A stretch of DNA of 64,000 nucleotides, taken from contig NZ_LR131273.1 of the NCBI RefSeq assembly GCF_900631615.1, positions 744,001 through 808,000 of the forward strand, written 5' to 3'. The notes beneath the pieces are model-generated. The model saw nothing but the letters and a program-made list of their open reading frames with translations. It did not search any database and was not told where the DNA came from. The first letter of the stretch is position 1. Each line of letters begins with the position of its first letter. Both the position numbers and the translations under genes were made by a program. Shown piece by piece: positions 1 to 8,360 of the stretch. Origin of the DNA: Tsukamurella paurometabola (GTDB lineage: Bacteria > Actinomycetota > Actinomycetes > Mycobacteriales > Mycobacteriaceae).

Positions 1-926
1 GTGTCGTCGACGGGGCGCTCGAAGACGACCACAACGGCACCGACGTAACGATCGGCGGCCCGGGCCGGCACGAAAAGCGCGAATCCCTCGCGGTGTTCGA
101 CGAGCGCAGTCCCCTCTGTCCGTCGCACGTCCGATATTCCGTCCAGGATCCACCTGTCCCGCAGCGGATCCAACTCCGAACCCTCCGGGGCCGTGGCAAC
201 CGCTCGATCAGCGGCGTCGACGCCGAGCGCCGCCACGACCCCCTCGCACGTGTCGACGATGGTGTCGACCACTTCGGCCCGCCCCGCCCCGCGCAGGATT
301 CGCGCAAGCAGGGCGTCGTGCGCGGTGACCGAGCGCGTCAGCCGGTTCCGCGTTGCGGCGATGCCGGACACCGCAGCCTCCAGACGTGCGAGGGACTCGG
401 CACGCTGAATGACAGGTGCTGTGGCATGCGCGATCTCCGCCAACCGCGTCGTATCGCCCTCATCGAACATGTCGGTGGCGCGACCGTTCGTGAACACCGC
501 GCCGATCGCGACTCCTCCCACCACGAGCGGTGCGCACATCGCGGAGACCACGCCGTCCGCCCGGCATGCATCGTCGAGCAGGTCGTCGTGTTCGAAGGAT
601 CTGTCGGCCGCGTAGTCGCCGGTGCGAACCGGAAGGAGTTGCTCGGCGGCCCTCCCCCACAGGCCGTGGCCGCGCGGGGCCCTCCCGAACCGGAATTCGG
701 GCGAGATCAGGCCGGTCGACGCGGCGACGGCCAGATCGCCGGTCTCGACGGACGCCAGAGCCACGAAGACGATCTCGGCGCGGGGAACCGCTCGGGCGGC
801 CGCCTTGACGAGGGCTCGGCAGGCTTCTTCGACGCCGTTCGCGGTGCTCACCTCGCGCACTGCGTCGACGACCGCGCCGAGCTCCGCGATGCGTCGCGCG
901 GCGCCGTCCACCTGCCGGCCCACCAC
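1..926 (-). CDS. GAF-domain, PucR/CdaR-type transcriptional regulator (C-terminus cut by window edge)
   Basis: Read leftward from a GTG at 926, directly after the stop of the upstream deacetylase gene, with a GGGAGGAG ribosome site 5 bases before it; about 308 residues are visible and the frame is open to base 1. Residues about 20-170 form a GAF sensor domain (GLWGRA, a PLVVGG core strand, FDEGD before the last helix). A helical linker with RNRLTRSVTAHDALLARIL follows, which is the usual junction in GAF-PucR regulators whose DNA-binding helix-turn-helix lies at the C-terminus. That end is outside the window, so the DNA-binding function is inferred. The ligand is unknown. Tight packing suggests co-transcription with the deacetylase. 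Confidence 0.7.
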   Translation of the reverse strand, partial: MVGRQVDGAARRIAELGAVVDAVREVSTANGVEEACRALVKAAARAVPRAEIVFVALASVETGDLAVAASTGLISPEFRFGRAPRGHGLWGRAAEQLLPVRTGDYAADRSFEHDDLLDDACRADGVVSAMCAPLVVGGVAIGAVFTNGRATDMFDEGDTTRLAEIAHATAPVIQRAESLARLEAAVSGIAATRNRLTRSVTAHDALLARILRGAGRAEVVDTIVDTCEGVVAALGVDAADRAVATAPEGSELDPLRDRWILDGISDVRRTEGTALVEHREGFALFVPARAADRYVGAVVVVFERPVDD

Positions 927-2090
927 TCATCTCCTCCCGTCGACGGCGGACAGCGGTGCCCGCGAGAGCGCACCGAGGACCGCGGGGTCCTGGAGCTCGA
1001 GCCATGCGACGAGGTCGACGTGCGTGATGCACAGGGTCTCGGCACGACCGCAGACGTCCGCCATGAAATCAGCGGTCGCCGGATTGAAGGCGTTGCCGTT
1101 CCACTCGTTGAAATGGTTCGCGATCACGAGGGGCGCACGATTTCCCGCGTAGGCCCGATCGTACATGTAATGGTAGGTCTCCTTGACGATGCGCCGCAGC
1201 CGAATCGCGTCGCCCGGAATGTTCTTCGCACCATTGACCGAGACCCAGAAATTGAAGTCGAGCGCCGTCTGTGCACGCTTCAAGGGCGGCGAGTATGCGT
1301 ACGGGATCGCGAATTCCCAGATCCCTCGGACCTTCTTCGGCCATGCCAGCCCCGTGACCTCCGCCGGCTGCGAGGAATCCCAGGTCATTCCGTGCGCCAT
1401 CAGGGCGGGGAACAGCGTGCCGGGAGCCCCCTCGAGACACTGCGTCCGGCCGCCCTTCACGACAGTGCGGGGAAACGCGAGATCCGGGCCGTGGAGAATT
1501 CCGGTGTTGCGCCTCCAGTTCTGCATCAATGCGAAGAACTGATCCAGTTCGTGATTCCAATCCCGGGTGGACCATCGTTCTCCCGGATACCGATCACCAC
1601 GACAGAAATGCCCCACGTAATGCGTACCGAGCTCGTGGCCGCCGAACCACGTTCGATTGAGATAGTGGATTTGCTGAACCACCTCGGCCTTCGTGCCCCC
1701 GAAACCGATCGCCGCCTCCCCGGGGCGGTGCCCTGGGCCCCGGTACTGCCGCCGAGCATCGTCGGTGAGGAAGTAGAGGCCTGTCATCAGCGCGGTGAAC
1801 CGTGCATTGCTCCGCTCCGCGGTGCGAAGGAAGAGATCCCAGTTGGGACTGACACCCACCCCGTCGAAGGAGAACAGGACGAACTGGGGCGGGCGCTCAC
1901 CCGGTGCGAGGCGCCGCATCGGAAGGTTGCTCGCCGGCCGCACCGGTGCCGGACCGGACGGCATCGACGCCCCGATCGATACCGACGGCTCAGGAGACGC
2001 GATGCCGGGCACCGCACATCCCGAGTTCGCCATCACGATCAGTAGCGCGCCGACGCACAGCCTCAGGACACGTCCGCGCCCCCACTCCAC
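927..2090 (-). CDS. Polysaccharide deacetylase-like secreted lipoprotein
   Basis: Starting from GTG 2090 the protein is 387 residues: a short Arg-containing n-region, a hydrophobic stretch and a Cys after ANSG, as in a lipoprotein signal peptide (the lipobox is not ideal). A longer start at GTG 2171 adds 27 residues before the signal and is less likely. The core has FSFDGVG where the NodB fold normally carries TFDDG, and GGHELGTHYVGHF, which supplies an H-x3-H metal site; FNEWNG lies late in the domain. These suggest a NodB-type carbohydrate esterase acting on cell-envelope or external glycans. Only one Asp remains in motif 1, so activity or substrate may differ from chitin deacetylases. The downstream GAF regulator is probably co-transcribed. 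Confidence 0.75.
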   Translation of the reverse strand: MEWGRGRVLRLCVGALLIVMANSGCAVPGIASPEPSVSIGASMPSGPAPVRPASNLPMRRLAPGERPPQFVLFSFDGVGVSPNWDLFLRTAERSNARFTALMTGLYFLTDDARRQYRGPGHRPGEAAIGFGGTKAEVVQQIHYLNRTWFGGHELGTHYVGHFCRGDRYPGERWSTRDWNHELDQFFALMQNWRRNTGILHGPDLAFPRTVVKGGRTQCLEGAPGTLFPALMAHGMTWDSSQPAEVTGLAWPKKVRGIWEFAIPYAYSPPLKRAQTALDFNFWVSVNGAKNIPGDAIRLRRIVKETYHYMYDRAYAGNRAPLVIANHFNEWNGNAFNPATADFMADVCGRAETLCITHVDLVAWLELQDPAVLGALSRAPLSAVDGRR

Positions 2091-2300
2091 AGGCCCCCCA
2101 ATCCCGAAACGTCGACCACGGGCCGGGTCCTCCCCCCATCCCGCCAGGTGCAGCCTATTCCCAGAATTCACTTCAGCGCATCGTCAGAATCCAACACCGC
2201 AGGACCGGTCCGGTAGTTGCTACCACCACTCACGGCGTCGAATCATCTTCGAACGCAAAGATGTTCGCCGCGCATAGGTTCGGCGACTCTTCTTCGCGCC

Positions 2301-2699
2301 TCAGGCGAGGGCGGCCTCCGCGATCGCGGCGTCCTGCTCGGGGGCTCCGCCCGAGACGCCCAGCCCGCCGAGCAACTGTCCGTCGGTGCCGAACAGTGGC
2401 ACGCCGCCGCCCACGAGGAGCAGGCCGCCGGCGTGGATGTGGTCGAAGTGCAGGGCGGGCTGCCCGATCTGGAGCGGAGCGGCGAGCCCCGCGGTCGGGG
2501 CCTGGAACATCACAGAGGTCCGCGCCTTGGCGATGGCGAGCTCGTTCGACGCGAGCCACGCACCGTCAGTGCGGGCGAAGGCCACGAGGTTCGCGCCCCT
2601 GTCGAGTACCGCGAAGACCGCCTTGACGCCCGCCTCCCGGGCGGCGCGGTCGGCGGTGGCGATGAGTTCCTGTGCGCGCGTGAGCGTGATGTCAGACAT
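2301..2699 (-). CDS. HbpS/GlcG family heme-binding-like protein
   Basis: 132 residues from ATG 2699. The whole protein fits the GlcG/HbpS (DUF336) family: an N-terminal helix ending RAAREAG, then VLDRGANLVAFARTDGAW, a SNELAIAKARTS helix, and a GGVPLF-GTDGQLLGGLGVSGG core. Members include the Streptomyces extracellular heme sensor HbpS and proteins encoded beside glycolate or alcohol oxidation genes; most have no known substrate. No signal peptide is visible, so it is probably cytoplasmic. The ATG overlaps the last 8 bases of the upstream SDR gene, which suggests translational coupling and a joint role, perhaps as a cofactor or redox-sensing partner of that dehydrogenase. That role is inference. 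Confidence 0.8.
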   Translation of the reverse strand: MSDITLTRAQELIATADRAAREAGVKAVFAVLDRGANLVAFARTDGAWLASNELAIAKARTSVMFQAPTAGLAAPLQIGQPALHFDHIHAGGLLLVGGGVPLFGTDGQLLGGLGVSGGAPEQDAAIAEAALA

Positions 2700-3468
2700 T
2701 CTGCGTCCATTCCTTCTCCTGCCACTGCTTCGCGGCGTCGATGGTCGCGAGCGGACGCATGGTGCGGTAGAGATGCTCGTCGGCGGGAATGATCTCGACC
2801 ATCGCATCGACCATCTCCTGCGGGTCGGCCTGGTCGGCGAGGCTGTCGCCGAAGTCCGGCATCGGTACCACCGCGGCACCGGCGTCGTACCACTGCACGT
2901 GGCTCTCCGCACCCGTGTCGTTGAACCCGGTACCGAAGACGCCGGGGTTCACAGTGGCCACCTGCACGCCGTACGGCTCGAGTTCCGCCTTCATCGAACC
3001 GGCGATCGCCTCGATCGCGTGCTTCGTCGCGCAGTACGCGCCCACGAAGGGCACCACCAGGATTCCGCCCATCGAGGAGGTCCACACCACCTTGCCCGAT
3101 TTCCGTGCGACCATCTTCGGCACGATTCCCTGCACCAGCGCCACGTGCCCGAAGACGTTGATCTCGAACGACTCCCGCATCCGCTGAAGCGGCACGTCCA
3201 CGATCGACCCGCTCTCCATCACGCCGGCGTTGAGCACCAGCACATCGGGGTCGAACGACGCGGCGTGCCGGATATCGATCTCGTCGCGCAGATCGAGCTT
3301 GATCACCTCGAACCGCACACCGGCCTCCGCCGCCTCCGCGCGCAGGCTCCGCACCTGTGGCCAGGTCTCCGCCGTCGCTACCACCTCATGCCCCCGCCGG
3401 GCGAGTTCGATGGCTGCGCCGGCACCGAAACCCGAACTGGCCCCGGTGATCAGAATCTTCTTCGGCAT
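2692..3468 (-). CDS. Short-chain dehydrogenase/reductase
   Basis: 258 residues, classical SDR. The NAD(P) motif TGASSGFGAGAA is at residues 8-19, NAG follows at about 80, and the catalytic Ser and YCATK are near 140-160. SGFG and a His/Glu at the end of beta-2 (RRGHEVVATAE) resemble classical NADP-type SDRs. The substrate cannot be read from the sequence. It is the first gene of a two-gene unit with the HbpS-like gene, and its promoter region carries a TTGACA box that abuts a TAACTAGTTA palindrome shared with the divergent TetR gene. Repression by that TetR is the simplest reading. Confidence 0.85.
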   Translation of the reverse strand: MPKKILITGASSGFGAGAAIELARRGHEVVATAETWPQVRSLRAEAAEAGVRFEVIKLDLRDEIDIRHAASFDPDVLVLNAGVMESGSIVDVPLQRMRESFEINVFGHVALVQGIVPKMVARKSGKVVWTSSMGGILVVPFVGAYCATKHAIEAIAGSMKAELEPYGVQVATVNPGVFGTGFNDTGAESHVQWYDAGAAVVPMPDFGDSLADQADPQEMVDAMVEIIPADEHLYRTMRPLATIDAAKQWQEKEWTQNV

Positions 3469-3535
3469 CGCGCCTCCTTAGTTCCGCCCGCGCACCGCGA
3501 GCGCCGACTCCGAGCCTGCAACACGTCACACCGTT

Positions 3536-3551
3536 TGTCAATAACTAGTTA
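3536..3551. promoter_or_regulatory. Candidate TetR operator next to the SDR promoter
   Basis: TAACTAGTTA (3542-3551) is a perfect 10-base palindrome. On the minus strand a consensus TTGACA box (3541-3536) abuts it and would serve the SDR gene. On the plus strand TTACCT (3553-3558), 17 bases, then TATCCT (3576-3581) could drive the TetR gene, with its GTG at 3588 only six bases after the -10 box, fitting a leaderless mRNA. Binding by the adjacent TetR is inference. Confidence 0.5.
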
Positions 3552-3587
3552 GTTACCTTCTATGTGCGTGGACGGTATCCTCCTCCT

Positions 3588-4160
3588 GTGCCACCCGACG
3601 CCACGGAGACGAAGCGGCGAATACTCGACGCCGCGCGCCGGGAGTTCGCCGAATTCGGGCTCGCCGGGGCGCGGATCGACCGCATTGCCGAGCACGCGTC
3701 GGCCAACAAGCGCTCGATTTACGTGCACTTCGGCCCCAAGGAGGACCTGTTCGACCTGATCGTCGTCGACGCCCTCCGCACGATGGCCGACGCGGTCCGG
3801 TTCGATGCCGACGACCTGCCGGGCTACGCGGGCCGGCTCTACGATTACCTACTCGCCGAGCCCAGTACGCTACGGCTCTCGACGTGGGCGAACCTGGAAC
3901 GGCCGACGAGCACCGACGACGAGGGCACCACCTACCGTGAGAAGGTCGATGCCCTGCGTCCGGCCTACGGCGATGCCGCCGTCGACGCGCTCGTGCTCAC
4001 ATTGGGCCTGGTCACGGCCTGGTTCTCCGCCTCCCCCGCGTTGACCTCGCTCTCCGTCACGAGCGACCCCACCAACGGCGCCGCCGCTCGACGGGCCGTC
4101 GTCGTCGCGACGACGGCCGCCGCGGTGGCCGCGATCCCGACCTCCGGCGCGGGGTCGTGA
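3588..4160 (+). CDS. TetR/AcrR family transcriptional regulator
   Basis: 190 residues from GTG 3588 (an in-frame GTG at 3564 would add 8). The N-terminal helix-turn-helix is clear: TKRRILDAARREFAEFGLAGARIDRIAEHASANKRS split around the turn, then IYVHFGPKEDLFDL, the canonical end of a TetR DNA-binding domain. Residues 60-190 form the variable ligand and dimer domain. It is divergent from the SDR-HbpS pair across a 119-base gap holding the TAACTAGTTA palindrome, so it probably represses that pair and itself. No purine-rich ribosome site precedes the start, in line with leaderless translation. Confidence 0.85.
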   Translation: MPPDATETKRRILDAARREFAEFGLAGARIDRIAEHASANKRSIYVHFGPKEDLFDLIVVDALRTMADAVRFDADDLPGYAGRLYDYLLAEPSTLRLSTWANLERPTSTDDEGTTYREKVDALRPAYGDAAVDALVLTLGLVTAWFSASPALTSLSVTSDPTNGAAARRAVVVATTAAAVAAIPTSGAGS

Positions 4161-4167
4161 TACCGAA

Positions 4168-5475
4168 CTAGACCGAGCGGAGCGCCGACGCCGCGGCGTG
4201 CCATCCGACCATGCCGTGCACGCCGGGCGCACCGGCGGCGGAGGAGCAGAGGAAGACGCGGTCCGTGAGGCGATAGGGATCCACCAGCTTCGGCCGGCGC
4301 ACCAACTGCGCGGGCAGAGCGGCGCCTGCCGCGATGTCGCCGCCGACGAGGTTGGCGTTCCCCGCCTGCAGGGACGCGGGCCCGACGGACCGCGTCAGGG
4401 CGATCCGCTCCCGCACGCCCGGCGCGTGTCGCTCGACCTCCGCGACGATCGACTCGGTGAGATCGCCGGGGAAACCGTTGGGGCAGTGCGCGTACATCGA
4501 CACCGGCGCAAGCGAACCGGCGCAGCGCGACGGGTCGGCGAGGTACTGCTGCGACAGGATGATCACGGGCCGCTCCGGCATCCGGCCGCGGTTCACCATC
4601 AGCTCCTTGCGGGCGATCTCCCGCGCCGTGCCGCCCAGGTGGACGAAGGCGGACCGTCTGAGGGCCTCGTGCACCCACGGGATTCCGCCGTCGACCACCA
4701 GATCCACCTTGAACGCCGCCGGCCCGAACCGCCACTGCCGGGCGCGCCGTCGCAACCACCGCGGCGCACGGTCGCCGAGCAGGTCCCGCGCCGCGGGCAG
4801 GCCGGTGTCGAGCACCACGAGGTCCGCGTCGGGCAGCGTCGTCACCCGCTCCCCCGTCCGGATGCTGGCGCCGTGCGCCAGCGCGATCGCGGCGAGCGCG
4901 TCCGAGATGCGCTGCGAGCCGCCGAGGGGAACGGGCCACGGCCGCACGCCCGCGAGCAGATACCCGATCGACGACGTCATCGGCAGGTGCTGCGGGGTGA
5001 TGGAATGCGCTGCCACCCCGGCGAAGACGGCGCCGCCCGTGCGTCCGAGCGCGGCGGCGGTCGCCGACGCCGGGAGCAGGAACCGCGGGCCCCACCGCGT
5101 CGCGACGACGGGGTGCCGCGGCACGTCCGTGAGGGGCCCGAAGAAGACCGGCATGGCCTCCGGCCCGCAGTCCGGCACGTCCGCAAGGGTGCCGACGGCG
5201 TCCGCCGGCTCCGGGGACAACGGGTGCGCCACGTCGATCTCCGCCGTGCCCCATTCGATCTCGACCCCCACCTCGCGGAGGGCGGGCGAGGCGTACGCGA
5301 GGGGGTGTCCCGTCGAGAACCGGTCGACGACGGTGCCGCGCAGCCGGTCGGAACGGCACGCCCCGCCCACGGTGGCCTCGGCCTCGAGCACCGTCACATC
5401 CAGTCCCTCGCGGGCCAGGCGCGCGGCTGCGGTGAGCCCGTTGGGGCCGGATCCGACGACGACGGCGGAGGTCAT
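4168..5475 (-). CDS. NAD(P)/FAD-dependent oxidoreductase, phytoene-desaturase-like
   Basis: 435 residues from ATG 5475. The Rossmann FAD motif VVGSGPNGLTAA is at residues 6-17 with E31 for ribose binding, followed by ATVGGACRS. A late FAD-contacting segment holds CSSAAGAPGVHGMVGWHAA. This is the architecture of carotenoid-desaturase/isomerase-like (CrtI-type) flavoproteins, but the actinobacterial branch lacks known substrates. It is a clear paralogue of the enzyme at 34226-35677: both share GPNGL, PMTSxIG, GRMPxRP and QQYLADPSR blocks. Here it stands alone, divergent from the dapC-like gene over a 39-base gap. Membrane-lipid or isoprenoid substrates are possible; that is inference. Confidence 0.75.
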   Translation of the reverse strand: MTSAVVVGSGPNGLTAAARLAREGLDVTVLEAEATVGGACRSDRLRGTVVDRFSTGHPLAYASPALREVGVEIEWGTAEIDVAHPLSPEPADAVGTLADVPDCGPEAMPVFFGPLTDVPRHPVVATRWGPRFLLPASATAAALGRTGGAVFAGVAAHSITPQHLPMTSSIGYLLAGVRPWPVPLGGSQRISDALAAIALAHGASIRTGERVTTLPDADLVVLDTGLPAARDLLGDRAPRWLRRRARQWRFGPAAFKVDLVVDGGIPWVHEALRRSAFVHLGGTAREIARKELMVNRGRMPERPVIILSQQYLADPSRCAGSLAPVSMYAHCPNGFPGDLTESIVAEVERHAPGVRERIALTRSVGPASLQAGNANLVGGDIAAGAALPAQLVRRPKLVDPYRLTDRVFLCSSAAGAPGVHGMVGWHAAASALRSV

Positions 5476-5514
5476 GCCCCCACGGTAGCCGTGCGGGCCA
5501 CTAGGCTGCGGGGC

Positions 5515-6687
5515 ATGCGCACCGTCGGACGCCTCCAGCCCTTCACGTCGACGATCTTCGCGGAGATCTCGGCGCTCGCCGCCGAGACCGGCGCGGTCAA
5601 CCTGGGGCAGGGTTTCCCGGACACGGACGGTCCGGCGGGCATGCTCCAGGCCGCGAAGGACGCCATCGACGGAGGCCTCAACCAGTACCCGCCCGGCGAC
5701 GGCCTGCCCGAGCTGCGCCGCGCCGTCTCCGCGCAGGTGGAGCGCGAGTACGGCCTGCGCTACGACCCCGACGGCGAGGTGCTGGTCACCGTCGGTGCCT
5801 CCGAGGGGATCGCGGCGGCGGTGCTGGGGCTGGTCGAGCCCGGCCGCGAGGTGATCCTGATCGAGCCCTTCTACGACTCGTACGCCGCAACGGTGGCGAT
5901 GGCGGGCGCGCACCGCGTGGTGGTGCCGCTCGTCGAGGACGGCGGCCGCTACGTCCTCGACCCCGAGCTGCTGCGCGGCGCGGTCACGGAGCGAACCGCG
6001 GCGATCATCGTGAACTCGCCGCACAACCCCACCGGCACGGTGCTCTCCGATGCGGACCTGCAGCTCATCGCCGACGTGTGCGTCGAGCGCGATCTGCTCT
6101 GCTTCACCGACGAGGTCTACGAGTACCTGCTCTTCGACGGCCGCGTGCACCGGCCGCTCGCCGCCTTCGACGGGATGCGCGACCGCACCGTGCGGATCTC
6201 GGGCGCCGCCAAGACGTTCAACGTGACCGGCTGGAAGGTCGGCTGGATCACGGCGCCGCGCGAGCTGGCGGACGCCTGCCGGTCCGCGAAGCAGTGGCTC
6301 ACCTTCACGGGCGCGACGCCGCTCCAGCGCGCCGTCGCGCACGCGCTCGACACCGAGTCGTCCTGGCTCGAGAAGCTCGCGCCGGCCCTGCAGGACAATC
6401 GCGACCTCCTCTCGGAGGCGCTGCGCGCCACCGGGTTCACGGTGCACCCGTCGGAGGGCACCTACTTCGTCGTCGCCGATGCGCGCGGGCTCGGCTTCGA
6501 GGACGCCGGAGCCCTGTGCAGGGCGATGCCCGCGCGGATCGGCGTCGCGGCGGTCCCGGTGAGCGCGCTCGCCGACGACCAGCGGCGCTGGGGGCACCTG
6601 CTGCGCTTCGCCTTCGCCAAGCGCGAGCACGTGCTCACCGAGGGCGCGCAGCGGCTCCGCGCGCTCGGACCGGGCGGCCGGACCTAG
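5515..6687 (+). CDS. dapC: Pyridoxal-phosphate aminotransferase, DapC-like (N-succinyldiaminopimelate aminotransferase)
   Basis: 390 residues from ATG 5515. Fold-type I class I/II aminotransferase: LGQGFPD near residue 30, NSPHNPTG at 167-174, TDEVYE near 198-203, and the Schiff-base lysine K233 in SGAAKTFNVTGWKVGW. I recall the mycobacterial DapC (Rv0858c) as similar along its length, including the GLNQYPPG and EPFYDSY blocks. DapC would transaminate N-succinyl-2-amino-6-ketopimelate in lysine/diaminopimelate synthesis. The same family also contains kynurenine and methionine aminotransferases, and no other dap gene is adjacent, so the specific role is likely but not proven. Its stop overlaps the convergent luciferase-like gene by 4 bases. 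Confidence 0.75.
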   Translation: MRTVGRLQPFTSTIFAEISALAAETGAVNLGQGFPDTDGPAGMLQAAKDAIDGGLNQYPPGDGLPELRRAVSAQVEREYGLRYDPDGEVLVTVGASEGIAAAVLGLVEPGREVILIEPFYDSYAATVAMAGAHRVVVPLVEDGGRYVLDPELLRGAVTERTAAIIVNSPHNPTGTVLSDADLQLIADVCVERDLLCFTDEVYEYLLFDGRVHRPLAAFDGMRDRTVRISGAAKTFNVTGWKVGWITAPRELADACRSAKQWLTFTGATPLQRAVAHALDTESSWLEKLAPALQDNRDLLSEALRATGFTVHPSEGTYFVVADARGLGFEDAGALCRAMPARIGVAAVPVSALADDQRRWGHLLRFAFAKREHVLTEGAQRLRALGPGGRT

Positions 6688-7670
6688 GCGAAGGCGGGGA
6701 TGACCTCGCGCTCGAACAGCTCGAGTCCCGAGGTGTCGTAGGCGATCTCGGGGAAGTAGCAGATCGCGTAGGTCATGCCCTCGGCCTCGAGTCGCTTGAG
6801 GTTGGCCACGATGTCCCCGGGCGTCCCCACGCCCGGCATCCCGAGGTAGGCGCCCATCTCGGCGTCGACCGCCGCCTCCGGTACGTGCTCAAGCAGCCGG
6901 TTGCGCGTCTCGTCGAGGCGGGTCTGCACGTCGCGGGCGGCCTCGCCGATCGTGATGTTGTAGTTCGCGGAGCGGGTGATCGCGTCGAAATCGGTGCCCA
7001 CGTCCGCACAGTGCTTCCGCAGCACCTCCGACTTGTGGGCGAAGCCCTCGAAGGTCCCGTCGAAGTTGGTGTACTGCGCGTACTGCGCGGCGATCCGCAG
7101 CGTCTTCTTCTCGCCGCCGCCGGCGACCCACAGCGGGATGCCGCCGTCCTGCGGCGGCCGGGGCTCGCAGAGGGCACCGTCCACCTGGTAGTACTTTCCG
7201 TCGAGCGTCGCCGAGCCCTCGGTCCACGCCTGCCGCAGGATCTGGATGCCCTCGTCCAGGCGGCCGAGCCGCTCGCCCGCCGACGGGAAGCCGTAGCCGT
7301 ACGCCCGCCACTCGTGCTCGTACCAGCCGCCGCCGATGCCCATCTGCGTGCGGCCGCCGGAGATCAGGTCGACGGTGGCGGCGACCTTCGCCAGGTAGGC
7401 CGGGTTCCGGTAACTCATGGCCGTACACATCTGGCCGAGCTTGACGCGGTTCGTGGTCGCGGCCAGCGCCGACATCAGCGTCCACGCCTCGTGCGTCGCC
7501 TCGCGGCTCGGGACCGGGGTGGTGTGGAAGTGGTCGTACACCCACACCGAGTCCCAGGGGCCCGTATCGGCGCGCTGGGCCAGGCCGTTCATGACGGACC
7601 AGTGGTCCGCCGGGTCGATGCCGACGAGGTCGAAGCGCCAGCCTTGCGGGAGGAAGAGTCCGAATCGCAC
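6684..7670 (-). CDS. LLM-class (luciferase-like) F420-dependent oxidoreductase
   Basis: 328 residues. TIM-barrel luciferase-like monooxygenase: MRFGLFLPQG start, SVWVYDHFHTTP, LGQMCTAMSYRNPAYLAK, DLISGGRTQMGIGGGWYEHEW, and the C-terminal GTPGDIVANLKRLEAEG. The IGGGW(Y)xxE block is typical of the F420-binding branch common in Mycobacteriales, so deazaflavin F420 is the likely cofactor, though FMN cannot be excluded. The substrate is unknown. The gene converges on dapC with a 4-base overlap and is divergent from alkB over 60 bases. Confidence 0.85.
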   Translation of the reverse strand: MRFGLFLPQGWRFDLVGIDPADHWSVMNGLAQRADTGPWDSVWVYDHFHTTPVPSREATHEAWTLMSALAATTNRVKLGQMCTAMSYRNPAYLAKVAATVDLISGGRTQMGIGGGWYEHEWRAYGYGFPSAGERLGRLDEGIQILRQAWTEGSATLDGKYYQVDGALCEPRPPQDGGIPLWVAGGGEKKTLRIAAQYAQYTNFDGTFEGFAHKSEVLRKHCADVGTDFDAITRSANYNITIGEAARDVQTRLDETRNRLLEHVPEAAVDAEMGAYLGMPGVGTPGDIVANLKRLEAEGMTYAICYFPEIAYDTSGLELFEREVIPAFA

Positions 7671-7730
7671 GCCTCAACCCTACGGAGGCCACGACGAACT
7701 TGTCAGTCGGTCCTCGTATCGTCGCGAGCG

Positions 7731-8324
7731 ATGCAGGATTCGTTGTTCGACGGTGCCGCACCGCTCGCCCCGCATCGCCGGGAGCTGTCCGACGGTGCGT
7801 GGCTCGACGTGCGCACCGGGTGGCAGCCCGGCGCGGACGAGCTGTTCGCCGCCCTCCAGCGGGACGTTCCGTGGGTCGAGGAGCGCCGGCGCATGTACGA
7901 GCGGACGCTGCCCGTGCCCCGCCTGCTGCGCTACTACGGCGACGGGGCGGCGCTCCCCCATCCGGCCCTCACCGCGGCGCGGGACCAGCTCACGGAGCTG
8001 TACTGGGAGGACCTGCGCGAGCCCTTCACCTCGGTGGGGCTGTGCCTGTACCGCGACGGCGCGGACTCGGTGGCCTGGCACGGCGACACCATCGGCCGCG
8101 GCGCCACGCACGACACGATCGTCGCCATCGTCTCGCTCGGCGCCGCCCGCCCGTTCCTGATGCGCCCGCGCGGCGGCGGCGCGTCCACGAAGCTGACGGT
8201 CGGCCACGGCGACCTGCTGGCCATGGGTGGCTCCGCGCAGCGCACCTGGGAGCACGCGGTGCCCAAGGTGCCGCACGCGGGACCGCGGATCAGCGTGCAG
8301 TTCCGCGCCTCGGGCGTCCGATAG
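7731..8324 (+). CDS. alkB: AlkB-type 2-oxoglutarate/Fe(II) dioxygenase (alkylated nucleic acid repair)
   Basis: 197 residues from ATG 7731. The iron triad is visible: H117 and D119 in WHGD, H175 in WEHAVPK; R186 and R192 in RISVQFR would hold 2-oxoglutarate and the substrate loop. Oxidative demethylation of 1-methyladenine and 3-methylcytosine is the family reaction. The length and the MDLFDG-like start match short bacterial AlkB proteins. It appears monocistronic: the following GntR gene has its own operator-bearing upstream region starting at 8328. No Ada-type regulator is nearby. Confidence 0.88.
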   Translation: MQDSLFDGAAPLAPHRRELSDGAWLDVRTGWQPGADELFAALQRDVPWVEERRRMYERTLPVPRLLRYYGDGAALPHPALTAARDQLTELYWEDLREPFTSVGLCLYRDGADSVAWHGDTIGRGATHDTIVAIVSLGAARPFLMRPRGGGASTKLTVGHGDLLAMGGSAQRTWEHAVPKVPHAGPRISVQFRASGVR

Positions 8325-8327
8325 CTC

Positions 8328-8343
8328 ACTGGTCATGACCTGG
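8328..8343. promoter_or_regulatory. GntR operator (DasR/NagR-like site) upstream of the regulator gene
   Basis: ACTGGTCATGACCTGG, with GGTCATGACC as a perfect palindrome, lies 18 bases before the GntR start codon. It matches the site at 13353-13368 (ACTGGTTATAACCTGT) at 13 of 16 positions and resembles the DasR dre consensus of Streptomyces. It sits where a repressor would cover the core promoter, which suggests autoregulation. Confidence 0.65.
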
Positions 8344-8360
8344 TGTGACAAGATGCAGGC

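Noticed and set aside
93-2045. A 650-codon plus-strand frame over the first 2 kb
   Set aside because: It overlaps the GAF regulator and the deacetylase on the minus strand, both of which have domain matches and ribosome sites; the plus product is Arg-rich with no motif.
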